Positions 8,483-17,923 of a stretch of 64,000 nucleotides of DNA are shown piece by piece. The stretch covers positions 1 through 64,000 of the forward strand of contig BCWJ01000003.1 of NCBI GenBank assembly GCA_001592145.1, written 5' to 3'. The notes under the pieces are model-generated. The model worked only from the letters and a program-made list of their open reading frames with translations. It had not been told where the DNA came from and ran no database searches. The translations under genes and the position numbers were made by a program. The DNA is from Xylanimicrobium pachnodae JCM 13526 = NBRC 107786 (GTDB lineage: Bacteria > Actinomycetota > Actinomycetes > Actinomycetales > Cellulomonadaceae). How positions within the stretch are numbered: the stretch's first letter is position 1; each line of letters begins with the position of its first letter.

Positions 8483-9847
8483 ATGGGACGGTTGTTCGGC
8501 ACTGACGGTGTGCGCGGGCTTGCCAACCGAGACGTGACGGCCGAGCTGGCGCTCGCCCTGGGCAGCGCGGCCGCGCACGAGCTGGCGGCCGCACCGCAGG
8601 CGCCGGGCCACCGATCCCGGGCGGTGCTCGGCCGCGACCCGCGAGCGTCCGGGGAGTTCCTCGGCGCGGGCGTCACGGCCGGGCTGGCGAGCGCGGGCGT
8701 CGACGTCGTCGACCTGGGTGTGCTGCCCACCCCCGCGCTGGCGTACCTGGTCAGCGAGCTCGACTGCGACCTGGGCGTCATGATCTCCGCGTCGCACAAC
8801 CCCATGCCGGACAACGGCATCAAGTTCTTCCAGCGGGGCGGCCTGAAGCTCGACGACGCCGTCGAGGACCGTATCGAGTCGTGGATCACGGAGACGTGGG
8901 AGCTGCCCACGGGCGCGGCTGTGGGCCGCGTGCGCGTCGACACCGGTGCCGCCCTCGAGCGGTACGTCGAACACCTGGTCGCGAGCATCGGCACCACGGT
9001 GGACCACCGGCCGCTCGAAGGGCTGCGCATCGCGGTCGACGCCGCGAACGGGGCCGCGAGCGTCGTCGGACCGGAGGCGCTGCGCCGCGCGGGCGCCGAC
9101 GTCGTCGTGATGAACGCGAGCCCGGACGGGCGCAACATCAACGAGAAGGCGGGCTCCACCCACCCGGAGCAGCTCCAGGCCGTCGTGGTGGCCGCGGAAG
9201 CCGACTTCGGGGTGGCGTTCGACGGCGACGCCGACCGGTGTCTCGCCGTCGACCACGGGGGCGTGCTCGTGGACGGCGACCAGATCCTGGGCATCCTCGC
9301 GAAGGCGATGAAGGCCGAGCAGCGGTTGCCCAACGACACGCTCGTGGTGACGGTGATGAGCAACCTGGGCCTGCTCCTCGCGATGAAGAAGGCCGGCATC
9401 GCGACGGTGCAGACCGGCGTCGGCGACCGCTACGTGCTCGAGGAGATGCGGGCGCACGGTCACGGCATCGGCGGGGAGCAGTCGGGGCACATCATTCTCG
9501 CGGACCACGCGACCACGGGTGACGGGGTGCTGACCGCGCTGCACCTCGCGGCGGAGGTGAAGCGGTCCGGCCTGCGGCTCGCCGAGCTGGCCGCGCAGAT
9601 CCCGCGCCTGCCGCAGACCCTGGTCAACGTGCGCGGCGTCGACAAGGCCCGGGCCGGGAGCGACGAAGGCGTGCTGAGCGCCGTCGCCGCGGCCGAGAAG
9701 CTGCTCGGGGAGACCGGTCGGGTGCTGCTGCGCCCGTCCGGCACCGAGCCGCTCGTGCGCGTCATGGTCGAGGCGGCCACCCAGCAGCAGGCCGACGGCG
9801 TCGCGGAGTCGCTGGCCGCCGTGGTGCGGGAGCGGCTGGCGCTGTGA
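8483..9847 (+). CDS. glmM: Phosphoglucosamine mutase
   Basis: Interconverts glucosamine-6-P and glucosamine-1-P for UDP-GlcNAc and peptidoglycan synthesis. The catalytic phosphoserine is Ser104 in MISASHNPMPDNG; the metal loop is FDGDADRCLAVD, the sugar loop GGEQSGHI, and the phosphate-binding loop RPSGTEPLVRVM. It has 454 residues, the normal size, with the start fixed by GGAGGGG at 8471-8477. GlmS, the preceding enzyme of the pathway, is encoded at 13.6 kb. The stop codon lies inside a 15-bp tandem duplication shared with the start of def. Confidence 0.97.
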   Translation: MGRLFGTDGVRGLANRDVTAELALALGSAAAHELAAAPQAPGHRSRAVLGRDPRASGEFLGAGVTAGLASAGVDVVDLGVLPTPALAYLVSELDCDLGVMISASHNPMPDNGIKFFQRGGLKLDDAVEDRIESWITETWELPTGAAVGRVRVDTGAALERYVEHLVASIGTTVDHRPLEGLRIAVDAANGAASVVGPEALRRAGADVVVMNASPDGRNINEKAGSTHPEQLQAVVVAAEADFGVAFDGDADRCLAVDHGGVLVDGDQILGILAKAMKAEQRLPNDTLVVTVMSNLGLLLAMKKAGIATVQTGVGDRYVLEEMRAHGHGIGGEQSGHIILADHATTGDGVLTALHLAAEVKRSGLRLAELAAQIPRLPQTLVNVRGVDKARAGSDEGVLSAVAAAEKLLGETGRVLLRPSGTEPLVRVMVEAATQQQADGVAESLAAVVRERLAL

Positions 9848-9868
9848 GGACGGGCGCTGTGAGGACGG
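9839..9868 (+). repeat. 15-bp tandem duplication at the glmM/def junction
   Basis: Two perfect copies (9839-9853, 9854-9868) span the glmM stop codon (9845-9847) and supply two alternative GTG starts for def (9844 and 9859). Confidence 0.85.
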
Positions 9869-10527
9869 GTGCGGCGAGCGGGTTCGCCGGACCCGTGGAC
9901 GGCCCGCTGCGTGACGCGGTCGAGGCGCTGCTCGATACCGCGCAGGACGGCGTGCTGCCCATCGTGCAGTCCGGGCACCCGGTGCTGCGGCGCCCGGCGG
10001 CGCCCTACACGGGGCAGCTCGGCGACCTCCTGCCGCGGCTGGTCGACGTCATGCGCGCCACGATGCACGCTGCACCCGGCGTCGGGCTCGCCGCCCCGCA
10101 GGTGGGGATCGGCCTGGCGCTGGCCGTGGTCGAGGACGCCGGGCACGACGGCGACCCCCGCGAGCGGCACCCCCTGCCGTTCCGGGTGCTGGTCAACCCG
10201 GCCTACGCGCCGGTGGGCGACCGGAGCGCACCGTTCTTCGAGGGCTGCCTGTCCGTGGACGGCTGGCACGCCCTGGTCGCGCGACACCACGGGGTGCGCC
10301 TGACCGGACAGGATGACGCAGGCGCCCCGATCGAGGAGGTCCTGACCGGCTGGCCGGCGCGCATCGTCCAGCACGAGACGGACCACCTGCACGGAGTGCT
10401 GTACGTGGACCGCGCCGTGCTCCGGTCGCTGGTGAGCAACGCCAACCTGGCCGCCCTGTGGGGCGGGGGACTGGAGCCGGGCCGGGTGGCCGAGGCGCTC
10501 GGGTTCGAGGTGCCGGCGCGCGCCTGA
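9844..10527 (+). CDS. def: Peptide deformylase
   Basis: A metalloenzyme that removes the N-formyl group from nascent chains. All three motifs are present: GVGLAAPQVG, EGCLSV (metal Cys) and QHETDHLHG (two metal His and catalytic Glu). Length is 227 residues; the first 35 or so precede the conserved domain, as in other actinobacterial forms. The GTG at 9844 overlaps the glmM stop by 4 nt; the repeated GTG at 9859 is an equally good start five codons later. Functionally it pairs with Map, encoded at the left edge. Confidence 0.94.
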   Translation: MRTGAVRTGAASGFAGPVDGPLRDAVEALLDTAQDGVLPIVQSGHPVLRRPAAPYTGQLGDLLPRLVDVMRATMHAAPGVGLAAPQVGIGLALAVVEDAGHDGDPRERHPLPFRVLVNPAYAPVGDRSAPFFEGCLSVDGWHALVARHHGVRLTGQDDAGAPIEEVLTGWPARIVQHETDHLHGVLYVDRAVLRSLVSNANLAALWGGGLEPGRVAEALGFEVPARA

Positions 10528-10566
10528 CCGCGGTGCGTGAAGCCGCGGTGGAGGTTCGTGGGATCA

Positions 10567-10588
10567 GGGGAGGACCAGGGTCCTCCCC
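10567..10588 (+). terminator. Hairpin after def
   Basis: GGGGAGGACC (10567-10576) pairs with GGTCCTCCCC (10579-10588); the innermost pair probably opens to give a 4-nt loop. It lies 40 bp past the def stop. Confidence 0.6.
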
Positions 10589-10672
10589 GGTACTCCGGTG
10601 GTCCCGCGCCACCTAGGCTTGTCAGCGGGGTGCCACCGCGCCCTCGACCGCAGACCGCAGGGAGACCCGACC

Positions 10673-11359
10673 GTGGACCTTGGCGCGCTCCTGGGCACGA
10701 TCGAAGCGTGGATCCTCGCGCTCTCCGGCGCCGCCTGGGTGTACCCCGCGATGTTCGGCCTCGCCCTGGTCGACGGGTTCTTCCCGCCGCTGCCGAGCGA
10801 GTCGGTGGTGATCACCCTGGCTGTCGCGTCACGCGCCAGCGGGTCGCCGTGGCTGCCGGGAGTGCTCCTCGCCGCGACGGTCGGCGCCTGGCTGGGCGAC
10901 CAGATCGCCTACCAGATCGGCCGGTCCGTCGGGACCGAACGGGTGCGCATCCTGCGCACCAAGCGCGGTCGGGCGACCGTGCGCTGGGCCCGCCGCGCAC
11001 TGGCCCGCCGGGGGGCGTCGTTCATCATCGCGGCGCGCTACATCCCCATCGGGCGCGTGGCGGTGAACATGACGGCCGGTGCGGTCGGCTATCCCCGGCG
11101 CCGGTTCGTGGGGTACTCGGCGATCGCGGCGGTCGCCTGGGGCCTCTACTCCGTCGCCGTCGGGCTGACCGCGAGCGCGTGGCTGCACGAGTACCCGCTC
11201 CTGGCCATGGTGGCCGGGGTGGTGGGCGGGGTGCTCATCGGCGTCGTCGTCGACCGCGTGCTGCAGCGCCTCCTGAAGCGGCGCGGCGAGCTCACGGACG
11301 AGCCCGAGGAGTGGGAGGCGGCGCACGAGGCCGCGCTCGTGGCGTCGAACGAGTCGTAG
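10673..11359 (+). CDS. DedA family membrane protein
   Basis: A polytopic inner-membrane protein of the DedA/VTT family, linked to lipid-carrier recycling, membrane homeostasis and resistance to cationic peptides. Family marks are FPPLPSE near the N-terminus, LGDQIAYQIGRSVG and RYIPIGRVAVNMTAG, the last holding the conserved Arg of the re-entrant segment. About five hydrophobic helices precede a charged C-terminal tail. GTG 10673 is chosen for GGGAG at 10660-10664; the frame is open 75 nt further up without support. The protein has 228 residues. Confidence 0.88.
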   Translation: MDLGALLGTIEAWILALSGAAWVYPAMFGLALVDGFFPPLPSESVVITLAVASRASGSPWLPGVLLAATVGAWLGDQIAYQIGRSVGTERVRILRTKRGRATVRWARRALARRGASFIIAARYIPIGRVAVNMTAGAVGYPRRRFVGYSAIAAVAWGLYSVAVGLTASAWLHEYPLLAMVAGVVGGVLIGVVVDRVLQRLLKRRGELTDEPEEWEAAHEAALVASNES

Positions 11360-11410
11360 TGCTGGGTCCTGCGGCCGCGAGGAGATGACGGGTCGTGCCC
11401 GCAAGACCGG

Positions 11411-12388
11411 TCAGCAGCCGGCGCGGCGCAGGCGCTCGGTGCCGTCGCGCAGGAGCTGGGCGGCGACCTGGCCGGGAGCGCCGTGGAGGTGCTCGAAGGA
11501 GGCGTTGTAGGCGGCCACCCACACCCCGGCCGCCCACGCGACCTCGACCTCGTCGGGGGTCAGCGGTCGCTGTGCCCTGTACAGGTCGAGCACGGCGGCC
11601 GTCCCGTCCGGTGGGGTGATGGCGCCGCGCCCGGGCAGCTCGACGTGGTTGACGGCGAGGATCCCGGCGAGCACCGCCTCGGGGCGGGCCGCGATCGAGT
11701 CCCAGTCGTGGACGATGGCGTGGTCACCAACCCACTTGACGTTGTGCCCGTTGAGGTCGCAGTGTCCGAGCACGTCGGGCAGGTGCGCCCGGTAAAGGCG
11801 CGCGGCGGCGGTGGCGGCCAGGTCCCGGTAGACGCGGGGGACGACGTCGGACTCCGGGTCCCACCGCGGCGAGGCAGGTGGCGGGAAGACGCGCCCTGGC
11901 GTGCCGTGGTCGTAGTGGGCCCACGGCGGTGGGGGCGCGAAGTCGGCCGGGGCGACCGCGCCGAGCCGGTGGTCGTTCAGGGCCACGTCCAGGGCCACGT
12001 TCAGCGCATGGTGCAGGCGCAGGGCCAGGGTGGTGTAGGCGCTCGCGGGCTGCGGCGGCGGGCCGTCGGTCCCGTCGGCCCGCCACTGCTCGGCGCTCAC
12101 CCAGGTGGGTTCGTGCGTCGTCGCACCGGGGGTGTCGAGCGGTTCGGGTCCGGCCAGGAGGGCAGGGCAGTCGATGCTGGCTGCGGCGGCGGCCCGGTGC
12201 GCCTGCGCGCAGGCCACGACGCGGGCCGAGCCGCGGCGGGTCTTCAGGGCGACGCGGCGGCCGTCGGTGAGGTCGACGCCGTACACCTGGGACATCGACC
12301 CGTGCGTGAAGAAGACGCGGTCGACGTCGGCCCCGAGGACGCGGGCGGACCAGGTGGCGAGCGGTGCGGGCAGCGCGGTGGTCTCCAC
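11411..12388 (-). CDS. Phosphotransferase family protein (APH-like fold)
   Basis: A 325-residue protein-kinase-like fold enzyme. The catalytic loop reads GHCDLNGHN (Brenner-type H-x-D-x4-N) and the metal motif is IVHDWDS. The N-lobe has GSMSQVYGV (glycine-rich) and VALKTRR (ATP-binding Lys). The family phosphorylates small molecules such as aminoglycosides, choline or homoserine; the substrate here is unknown and there is no reason to call it a resistance gene. It is followed downstream by no obvious partner; its start lies 77 bp from the coaA stop on the same strand. Confidence 0.8.
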   Translation of the reverse strand: METTALPAPLATWSARVLGADVDRVFFTHGSMSQVYGVDLTDGRRVALKTRRGSARVVACAQAHRAAAAASIDCPALLAGPEPLDTPGATTHEPTWVSAEQWRADGTDGPPPQPASAYTTLALRLHHALNVALDVALNDHRLGAVAPADFAPPPPWAHYDHGTPGRVFPPPASPRWDPESDVVPRVYRDLAATAAARLYRAHLPDVLGHCDLNGHNVKWVGDHAIVHDWDSIAARPEAVLAGILAVNHVELPGRGAITPPDGTAAVLDLYRAQRPLTPDEVEVAWAAGVWVAAYNASFEHLHGAPGQVAAQLLRDGTERLRRAGC

Positions 12389-12430
12389 CGGGCCACTCCA
12401 CCATCCCGGCGGGGTGACCGCGCGCGGGGT

Positions 12431-12466
12431 GGGCCGGTCGGGCCGGTCGGGCCGGTCGGGCCGGTC
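12431..12466. repeat. 9-bp x 4 tandem repeat at the coaA stop codon
   Basis: GGGCCGGTC occurs four times head to tail (12431, 12440, 12449, 12458). The last copy overlaps the coaA stop codon (minus strand, 12467-12465), so the array is the immediate 3' flank of coaA. Confidence 0.9.
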
Positions 12467-13466
12467 AGAGCTTGCGCAGGCGCACGCGCTGGACGGAGTG
12501 GTCGGCGCCCTTGGTGAGCACCAGGGTGGCGCGGCCGCGGTTGGGCAGGATGTTCTGCTCCAGGTTGGGGGCGTTGATCGCCTCCCAGATGGACAGGGCG
12601 CGAGCAGTGGCCTGCTCGTCGGTGAGGTCGGCGTACCGGCGGAAGTAGCTCTCGGGCCGGGAGAACGCGGTGCGGCGCAGGTGCAGGAACCGGTCCACGT
12701 ACCACTGGCGGATGTTCCGGGTGCGGGCGTCGACGAAGATGGAGAAGTCGAAGAAGTCGCTCACGGCCACGTTCGAGCTCTCGGACGTGCCGGGGCGGGC
12801 CGGCTGGAGCACGTTGAGACCTTCGACGATGAGCACGTCGGGCCGGCGAACCACGACCTCCTGGCCGGGCACGATGTCGTAGGTGACGTGCGAGTACACG
12901 GGGGCGCGCACCTCGTCGCGGCCGGCCTTGACCTGGGAGACGAACCGCACCAGGGCGCGCCGGTCGTACGACTCGGGGAAGCCTTTGCGTTCCATGAGGC
13001 CGCGCCGCTCCAGCTCGGCGTTCGGGTAGAGGAACCCGTCGGTGGTCACCAGCTCCACGTGAGGCGTCTCGGGCCAGCGCGCCATCATCTCGCGCAGGAT
13101 GCGGGCCACGGTCGACTTGCCGACGGCGACGGAACCGGCGACGCCGATGACGTAGGGGGTGCGTGGCGCGCCCTCGCCGAGGAAGGTCGACGTCGCCTGG
13201 TGCAGGCCCGCGGTCGCGGTGACGTACAGGTTGAGGAGCCGCGACAGGGGCCGGTAGACGGCATCGACCTCCGCCAGGTCGATCGGGTCGCCCAGCCCGC
13301 GCAAGCGGTCGACGTCCGCGTCGGTCAGCGGCAGGGGGGTCGACCGGGACAGGCGGCTCCACGCCGCACGGTCCAGGTCCACGTACGGGGAGGGGGTGCG
13401 GGCGGACACGTAGGGGGCGCTCGGGTGGGTCTCGGCGACGCCGCCGTGTTCGGGGAGGGCAACCAC
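12465..13466 (-). CDS. coaA: Type I pantothenate kinase
   Basis: Phosphorylates pantothenate, the first step of CoA synthesis. The P-loop is [25 protein letters not shown] and [16 protein letters not shown] are PanK-I signatures. It shares the phosphoribulokinase-like fold. The GTG at 13466 (333 residues) is preferred because CAGAAT (13478-13473) lies 6 nt upstream and no ribosome site exists; an ATG at 13484 would add six residues. It is divergent from glmS. Its CoA product feeds AcpS, encoded in the neighbouring operon. Confidence 0.93.
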   Translation of the reverse strand: MVALPEHGGVAETHPSAPYVSARTPSPYVDLDRAAWSRLSRSTPLPLTDADVDRLRGLGDPIDLAEVDAVYRPLSRLLNLYVTATAGLHQATSTFLGEGAPRTPYVIGVAGSVAVGKSTVARILREMMARWPETPHVELVTTDGFLYPNAELERRGLMERKGFPESYDRRALVRFVSQVKAGRDEVRAPVYSHVTYDIVPGQEVVVRRPDVLIVEGLNVLQPARPGTSESSNVAVSDFFDFSIFVDARTRNIRQWYVDRFLHLRRTAFSRPESYFRRYADLTDEQATARALSIWEAINAPNLEQNILPNRGRATLVLTKGADHSVQRVRLRKL

Positions 13467-13472
13467 GGTCCG

Positions 13473-13622
13473 ATTCTGCCGCATGCGAGGTGGAGGGCTG
13501 CGTGCCGCGACGGTGCGCCCGGCGCGTGCCGGTGGTTCGGGCGGGCCGGGGCGTCCGGTGCGCGCTTCCGCGTCGGGCCATGGTGGACGCCGACGACTCC
13601 TCGGTGGGGGCGCCGATACACT
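13473..13622. promoter_or_regulatory. Divergent leaderless -10 boxes, coaA / glmS
   Basis: Minus strand: CAGAAT (13478-13473), 6 nt before the coaA GTG. Plus strand: TACACT (13617-13622), 7 nt before the glmS ATG. Neither gene has a ribosome-binding sequence. Confidence 0.5.
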
Positions 13623-13629
13623 CGGGCCC

Positions 13630-15525
13630 ATGTGTGGAATCGTCGGTTACACCGGTTGTGGCCTGCTCGAAGGCGGTGCGGCTGACGCTCCGGTCGTGAC
13701 GCAGCGTCCGTTGGAGGTGACTCTGGACGGCCTGCGGCGCATGGAGTACCGCGGCTACGACTCGGCAGGGGTCGCGCTCGCCGGACCGGGGCAGGTACGG
13801 ATCGCGTCCGCGAAGAAGTCGGGCAAGCTGAGCAACCTCGTGGCCGAGCTGGGGGAGCGGCCGCTGCCTGCCGCCACCGCCGCGATCGGGCACACCCGGT
13901 GGGCGACGCACGGCGGCCCCACGGACCTCAACGCGCACCCGCACCTCGCCGGTGACGACAAGCTCGCCGTCATCCACAACGGCATCATCGAGAACTTCGC
14001 GCCGCTCAAGGCGGAGCTGCTGGGCGCCGGCGTGACGTTCCGTTCCGAGACGGACACCGAGGTGGCGGCGCAGCTCCTGGCCCAGGAGTACGCGCGCACG
14101 GGTGACCTCACGGCGGCGATGGCCGCCACGGCCCGCCGGCTGGAGGGCACGTTCACCCTGCTGGCCGTGCACGCCGACGACCCGCTGACCGTCGTCGGCG
14201 CCCGCCACGACTCTCCGCTCGTCGTCGGGCTGGGCGAGGGCGAGAACTTCCTGGGCTCCGACGTCGCCGCGTTCATCGCGTTCACCAAGGAGGCACTGGA
14301 GCTGGGCCAGGACCAGGTCGTGACGATCACGCCCACGTCGGTGACGGTCACGGACTTCGACGGGCAGCCCGCGGACGCCAAGCGGTTCACGGTGGACTGG
14401 GACGCGGCGGCCGCGGAGAAGTCGGGCTTCGACTCCTTCATGGACAAGGAGATCCACGACCAGCCGCACGCCGTCGCGGACACGCTGCTGGGCCGCACCG
14501 ACGTGGACGGCCGCCTGACGCTCGACGAGATCCGCATCGACGAGTCCGTGCTGCGCGCCATCGACAAGATCATCGTCATCGCGTGCGGCACCGCCGCGTA
14601 CGCGGGGCACGTGGCCAAGTACGCCGTCGAGCACTGGTGCCGCATCCCCGTCGAGGTGGAGCTGGCGCACGAGTTCCGCTACCGGGACCCGATCGTCAAC
14701 GAGAAGACGCTCGTCGTCGCCATCTCGCAGTCGGGCGAGACCATGGACACCCTCATGGCCGTGCGGCACGCGCGCGAGCAGGGCGCCAAGGTGCTCTCGA
14801 TCGTCAACACGCAGGGCGCGACCATCCCGCGCGAGTCCGACGCCGTGCTCTACACCCACGCCGGGCCCGAGATCGCGGTGGCCTCCACCAAGGCGTTTCT
14901 CTCGCAGATCACGGCCGCCTACCTGCTGGGCCTCTACCTGGCCCAGCTGCGCGGCAACAAGTTCCCCGACGAGATCGCGGCGCTGCTCGCGGAGCTGCGC
15001 GACCTTCCCGCGAAGGTGCAGACCGTCATCGAGCGCGGCGAGTACGTGCGCGCGACGGCCCGCTCGATGGCGGAGGCGACGTCGGTGCTGTTCCTGGGCC
15101 GCCACGTCGGGTTCCCGGTCGCGCTCGAGGGCGCGCTCAAGCTCAAGGAGCTTGCATACATCCACGCGGAGGGCTTCGCGGCCGGCGAGCTCAAGCACGG
15201 TCCCATCGCGCTCATCGAGGAGGGGCAGCCGGTGTTCGTCGTCACCCCGTCCCCGCAGGCGCGCCACGGGTTGCACTCCAAGGTGGTCTCCAACATCCAG
15301 GAGATCCGCGCGCGCGGGGCGCGCACGCTCGTCATCGCGGAGGACGGCGACGACGAGGTGCGCAAGTACGCCGACGAGATCTTCTGGATCCCCAAGGCGC
15401 CCTCGCTGCTGCAGCCCCTGCTGGCCGTGGTGCCGTTGCAGATCTTCGCGATGGCGCTCGCGACGGCGAAGGGGCTCGACGTGGACCAGCCGCGCAACCT
15501 GGCCAAGTCGGTGACGGTGGAGTGA
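13630..15525 (+). CDS. glmS: Glutamine-fructose-6-phosphate aminotransferase (isomerising)
   Basis: Makes glucosamine-6-P from fructose-6-P and glutamine. MCGIVGYTG exposes the N-terminal nucleophile Cys after Met removal; HTRWATHG and NGIIENF belong to the glutaminase domain (about 1-250). Two SIS domains follow, with [23 protein letters not shown] and the C-terminal KSVTVE. It has 631 residues against 609 in E. coli, the excess including an insertion near residues 10-27. It forms an operon with acpS (4-nt overlap). No glmS ribozyme is present upstream. Confidence 0.97.
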   Translation: MCGIVGYTGCGLLEGGAADAPVVTQRPLEVTLDGLRRMEYRGYDSAGVALAGPGQVRIASAKKSGKLSNLVAELGERPLPAATAAIGHTRWATHGGPTDLNAHPHLAGDDKLAVIHNGIIENFAPLKAELLGAGVTFRSETDTEVAAQLLAQEYARTGDLTAAMAATARRLEGTFTLLAVHADDPLTVVGARHDSPLVVGLGEGENFLGSDVAAFIAFTKEALELGQDQVVTITPTSVTVTDFDGQPADAKRFTVDWDAAAAEKSGFDSFMDKEIHDQPHAVADTLLGRTDVDGRLTLDEIRIDESVLRAIDKIIVIACGTAAYAGHVAKYAVEHWCRIPVEVELAHEFRYRDPIVNEKTLVVAISQSGETMDTLMAVRHAREQGAKVLSIVNTQGATIPRESDAVLYTHAGPEIAVASTKAFLSQITAAYLLGLYLAQLRGNKFPDEIAALLAELRDLPAKVQTVIERGEYVRATARSMAEATSVLFLGRHVGFPVALEGALKLKELAYIHAEGFAAGELKHGPIALIEEGQPVFVVTPSPQARHGLHSKVVSNIQEIRARGARTLVIAEDGDDEVRKYADEIFWIPKAPSLLQPLLAVVPLQIFAMALATAKGLDVDQPRNLAKSVTVE

Positions 15526-15875
15526 GCATCGTCGGCGTCGGGATCGACGTCGTGGACGTCGCGCGGTTCCTGGCGACGTTGGAGCGCACGCCGCGGCTGC
15601 GCGAGAAGCTGTTCACCGCCGCAGAGCGGGACCTGCCGGACAACTCGCTGGCCGCGCGGTTCGCCGCCAAGGAGGCCATCGCCAAGGTGCTGGGCGCACC
15701 CGGCGACCTGCGGTGGCACGACTGCACCGTGCGCCGCACCGTGGGCGGGCCGCCCGAGGTCGAGCTGAGCGGCACCGTGCTGGCCCGGGCGCAGGAGCTC
15801 GGCATCACGCGATGGCACCTGTCGATCAGTCACGACGCCGGGATCGCCTCGGCGCTGGCGCTCGCGGAGTCCTGA
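15522..15875 (+). CDS. acpS: Holo-[acyl-carrier-protein] synthase
   Basis: Transfers 4'-phosphopantetheine from CoA to acyl carrier proteins. The Mg-binding residues are the Asp in [12 protein letters not shown] and the Glu in [13 protein letters not shown]; the C-terminal [18 protein letters not shown] is typical. At 117 residues it is of normal length. The GTG start overlaps the glmS stop (GTGA), implying coupled translation. A convergent hairpin follows. Confidence 0.94.
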   Translation: MSIVGVGIDVVDVARFLATLERTPRLREKLFTAAERDLPDNSLAARFAAKEAIAKVLGAPGDLRWHDCTVRRTVGGPPEVELSGTVLARAQELGITRWHLSISHDAGIASALALAES

Positions 15876-15876
15876 G

Positions 15877-15912
15877 CGGCTCGCCGGACGCCCCGGTGCG
15901 TCAGGCGAGCCG
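15877..15912. terminator. Bidirectional terminator between acpS and GH105
   Basis: Nine outer pairs (15877-15885 with 15904-15912), a G/A mismatch, then five pairs (15887-15891 with 15898-15902) around a 6-nt loop. It contains the last codons of the GH105 gene on the minus strand. Confidence 0.65.
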
Positions 15913-17043
15913 GCCGCGCATTTCCGACGCGAGCAGGAGGAACGGGCCGACGCCCTTGTGGTCGTTGGCCACGATGGGTTCGCTCAGGTAGTAGGCGTAG
16001 CTGCCGTCGCGTCGGGTGGCGCCGCCGAGCCCGGCGACGGAGCAGATCTTGTTGACGTTGACCCAGCCCTGCGCCGTGACGGTCAGGAACTGCTCGATCG
16101 CGTTCTCCCAGCCGCGGGCCAGGTGCGGGGCCCAGGCGGCGTCGTCGAGGTACCCCAGCCGCAGGCCCTTGGCCACGGCGGCCAGCACCATGAACGATCC
16201 TGAGGACTCGAGGTAGTTCAGGGGCCGGCCGCCCTGGTCGGGGATCTGGTACCAGAGGCCGGTGCCGGGGTCGGCCACCGCCAGCAGGGAACCGAGCAGG
16301 TCGCGCAGGTTGCCGAGGATCTCCGTGCGTCCCCGCCCGTCGGGGAGGTGCTCCAGGACGTCGGTCATCGCCATGACGAACCAGCCCAGGGCGCGCAACC
16401 ACACGTGCGGGGAGCGGCCCGTGCCCGGGTCGGCCCACGGCATCTGCCGCGACTCGTCGTACGCGTGGCGGCACAGTCCCGTCACGGGGTCGAGGGTCAG
16501 CTCGTACGCCGTCGTGAACTGCAGGACGACGTCGTCGAACAGGTCGTCGCGCCCGAACGTCCGGGCGTACCGCGCATAGAACACCGAGGCCATGTACAGC
16601 CCGTCGAGCCACGTCTGGTGCGGGTAGATCGCCTTGTGCCAGAACGTTCCGCTGCTCAGCCGCGGCTGGACGGCGAGCTGGCCGAACAGCAGGTCCGCAG
16701 CCGCGCGGTACCGGTGCTGCCCCGTCTCCTCCCACAGGTTCAGCACGGCCTTGCCGTTGTTGACGTGATCCAGGTTGAGCTCCTCGGCCCGGTAGCCCGC
16801 GATGCTCCCGTCCGGCTGGACGAACCGGTCGATGTTGGACCGGACGTACTCGAGATAGCGGCGGTCACGGGTGCTCTGATAGATGGCGTAGACGCCGTCG
16901 AGCATCAGACCGTCCTCGTACTCCCAGCGGCCGCGGGGGTTCATCTCCGGCTCCCGGGCGAGCATGGTCTCGGCGCCGAGCCGCGCCCAGTCGGTCCGCG
17001 CGTCCCCGTACGAGGGGTACCGCACGCCGGCGTGCACCGTCAT
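15901..17043 (-). CDS. GH105 unsaturated uronyl hydrolase (YteR/YesR-like)
   Basis: Hydrolyses the unsaturated galacturonyl residue that lyases leave at the non-reducing end of pectin or rhamnogalacturonan oligomers. It has 380 residues with an (alpha/alpha)6 barrel. Asp147 in WLDGLYMAS matches the catalytic Asp143 of YteR, and MPWADPGTGRSPHVWLRALGW is a family segment, here cited only by its ends MPWAD and RALGW. No signal peptide is present, so it acts on imported oligosaccharides. Its ATG overlaps the kduI stop (ATGA), making it the last gene of the permease-SBP-kduD-kduI operon. Confidence 0.9.
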   Translation of the reverse strand: MTVHAGVRYPSYGDARTDWARLGAETMLAREPEMNPRGRWEYEDGLMLDGVYAIYQSTRDRRYLEYVRSNIDRFVQPDGSIAGYRAEELNLDHVNNGKAVLNLWEETGQHRYRAAADLLFGQLAVQPRLSSGTFWHKAIYPHQTWLDGLYMASVFYARYARTFGRDDLFDDVVLQFTTAYELTLDPVTGLCRHAYDESRQMPWADPGTGRSPHVWLRALGWFVMAMTDVLEHLPDGRGRTEILGNLRDLLGSLLAVADPGTGLWYQIPDQGGRPLNYLESSGSFMVLAAVAKGLRLGYLDDAAWAPHLARGWENAIEQFLTVTAQGWVNVNKICSVAGLGGATRRDGSYAYYLSEPIVANDHKGVGPFLLLASEMRGRLA

Positions 17044-17858
17044 CGCAGGTCCGCGGCGGTCACGGGGTCCATGTCGGTGAACTCCTGGTTCTCGCCGGCC
17101 ATCGCCCACACGAAGGAGTACGCCGCGGTGCCCACACCGGAGTGGATGGACCACGACGGCGAGATGACGGCCTGCCGGTCGGCGACCACGAGGTGGCGGG
17201 TCTGAGCGGGCTCGCCCAGCAGGTGGATGACGCGGGCGTCGTCGGGCACGTCGAAGTAGAGGTAGCACTCGGTGCGCCGGTCATGGGTGTGGGCCGGCAT
17301 GGTGTTCCACATCGAGCCCGGGTGCAGCTCGGTGACACCCAGGACCACCTGGCACGACTGCACGCCGCCGGCGTGGATGTACTGGGTCAGGGTGCGCCGG
17401 TTGGAGGTGGACTGGTCGCCCAGCTCGAGGCGGTTGCCCTGCCCGGGCGGAACCAGCACGGTGGGGTAGGCGGTGTGCGCGGGCGCGGAGAACAGGTAGA
17501 ACTGGGCGCCGTCACCGTCGAAGACGACGTCCCGACAGCCGCGGCCCACGTACAGGCAGGCACCGCGGTCCAGGTCGTGGCGATCCCCGTCGACCGTGAC
17601 CGAGCCGGGGGCGCCGACGTTGACGATGCCGATCTCCCGGAACTCGAGGAAGTACTCCGCACGCAGCTGCGGCGGGGGCGTGAGCGTCAGCGGACCCGTG
17701 GTGGGGGCGGCCCCGCCCAGGACGATGCGGTCGTGATGGGTGTAGGTGAGCGTGATCTGCCCGGGGGTGAACACGTCCGGCACGAGGTAGTGCCCGCGCA
17801 GGGTGGTGGTGTCCATGGCGGGGATCTGATCGGGGTGGGTGGCGTAGCGCTGCTGCAC
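17040..17858 (-). CDS. kduI: 5-dehydro-4-deoxy-D-glucuronate isomerase
   Basis: Isomerises 5-keto-4-deoxyuronate (from unsaturated uronate) to 2,5-diketo-3-deoxygluconate. A bicupin of 272 residues. The zinc ligands are all present: His190, His192 and Glu197 in AHTHDRRTECYLYFDV and His239 in WSIHSGVG, at the same spacing as E. coli His196/198, Glu203 and His245. The GTG at 17858 has AAGGA about 8 nt upstream; the overlapping ATG at 17863 is out of frame. Its product is the substrate of KduD, encoded just upstream. Confidence 0.95.
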   Translation of the reverse strand: MQQRYATHPDQIPAMDTTTLRGHYLVPDVFTPGQITLTYTHHDRIVLGGAAPTTGPLTLTPPPQLRAEYFLEFREIGIVNVGAPGSVTVDGDRHDLDRGACLYVGRGCRDVVFDGDGAQFYLFSAPAHTAYPTVLVPPGQGNRLELGDQSTSNRRTLTQYIHAGGVQSCQVVLGVTELHPGSMWNTMPAHTHDRRTECYLYFDVPDDARVIHLLGEPAQTRHLVVADRQAVISPSWSIHSGVGTAAYSFVWAMAGENQEFTDMDPVTAADLR

Positions 17859-17923
17859 GGCATGGTCCTTCGACGACGGGTTGACGGGTGGTGTGGGGGC
17901 GGCTGTGAGGGAGGTGCGGGAGG

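Noticed and set aside
11411-12388. Aminoglycoside resistance gene
   Set aside because: The kinase-like fold motifs are present, but they are shared by many phosphotransferases and nothing in the context indicates antibiotic resistance.
13500-13629. glmS ribozyme upstream of glmS
   Set aside because: The start appears leaderless with TACACT 7 nt upstream, leaving no transcribed leader, and glmS ribozymes are essentially a Firmicutes feature.
12244-15276. A 1010-codon minus-strand frame across coaA and glmS
   Set aside because: It covers conserved genes in other frames and has no recognisable domain; it is an artefact of GC-biased third positions.
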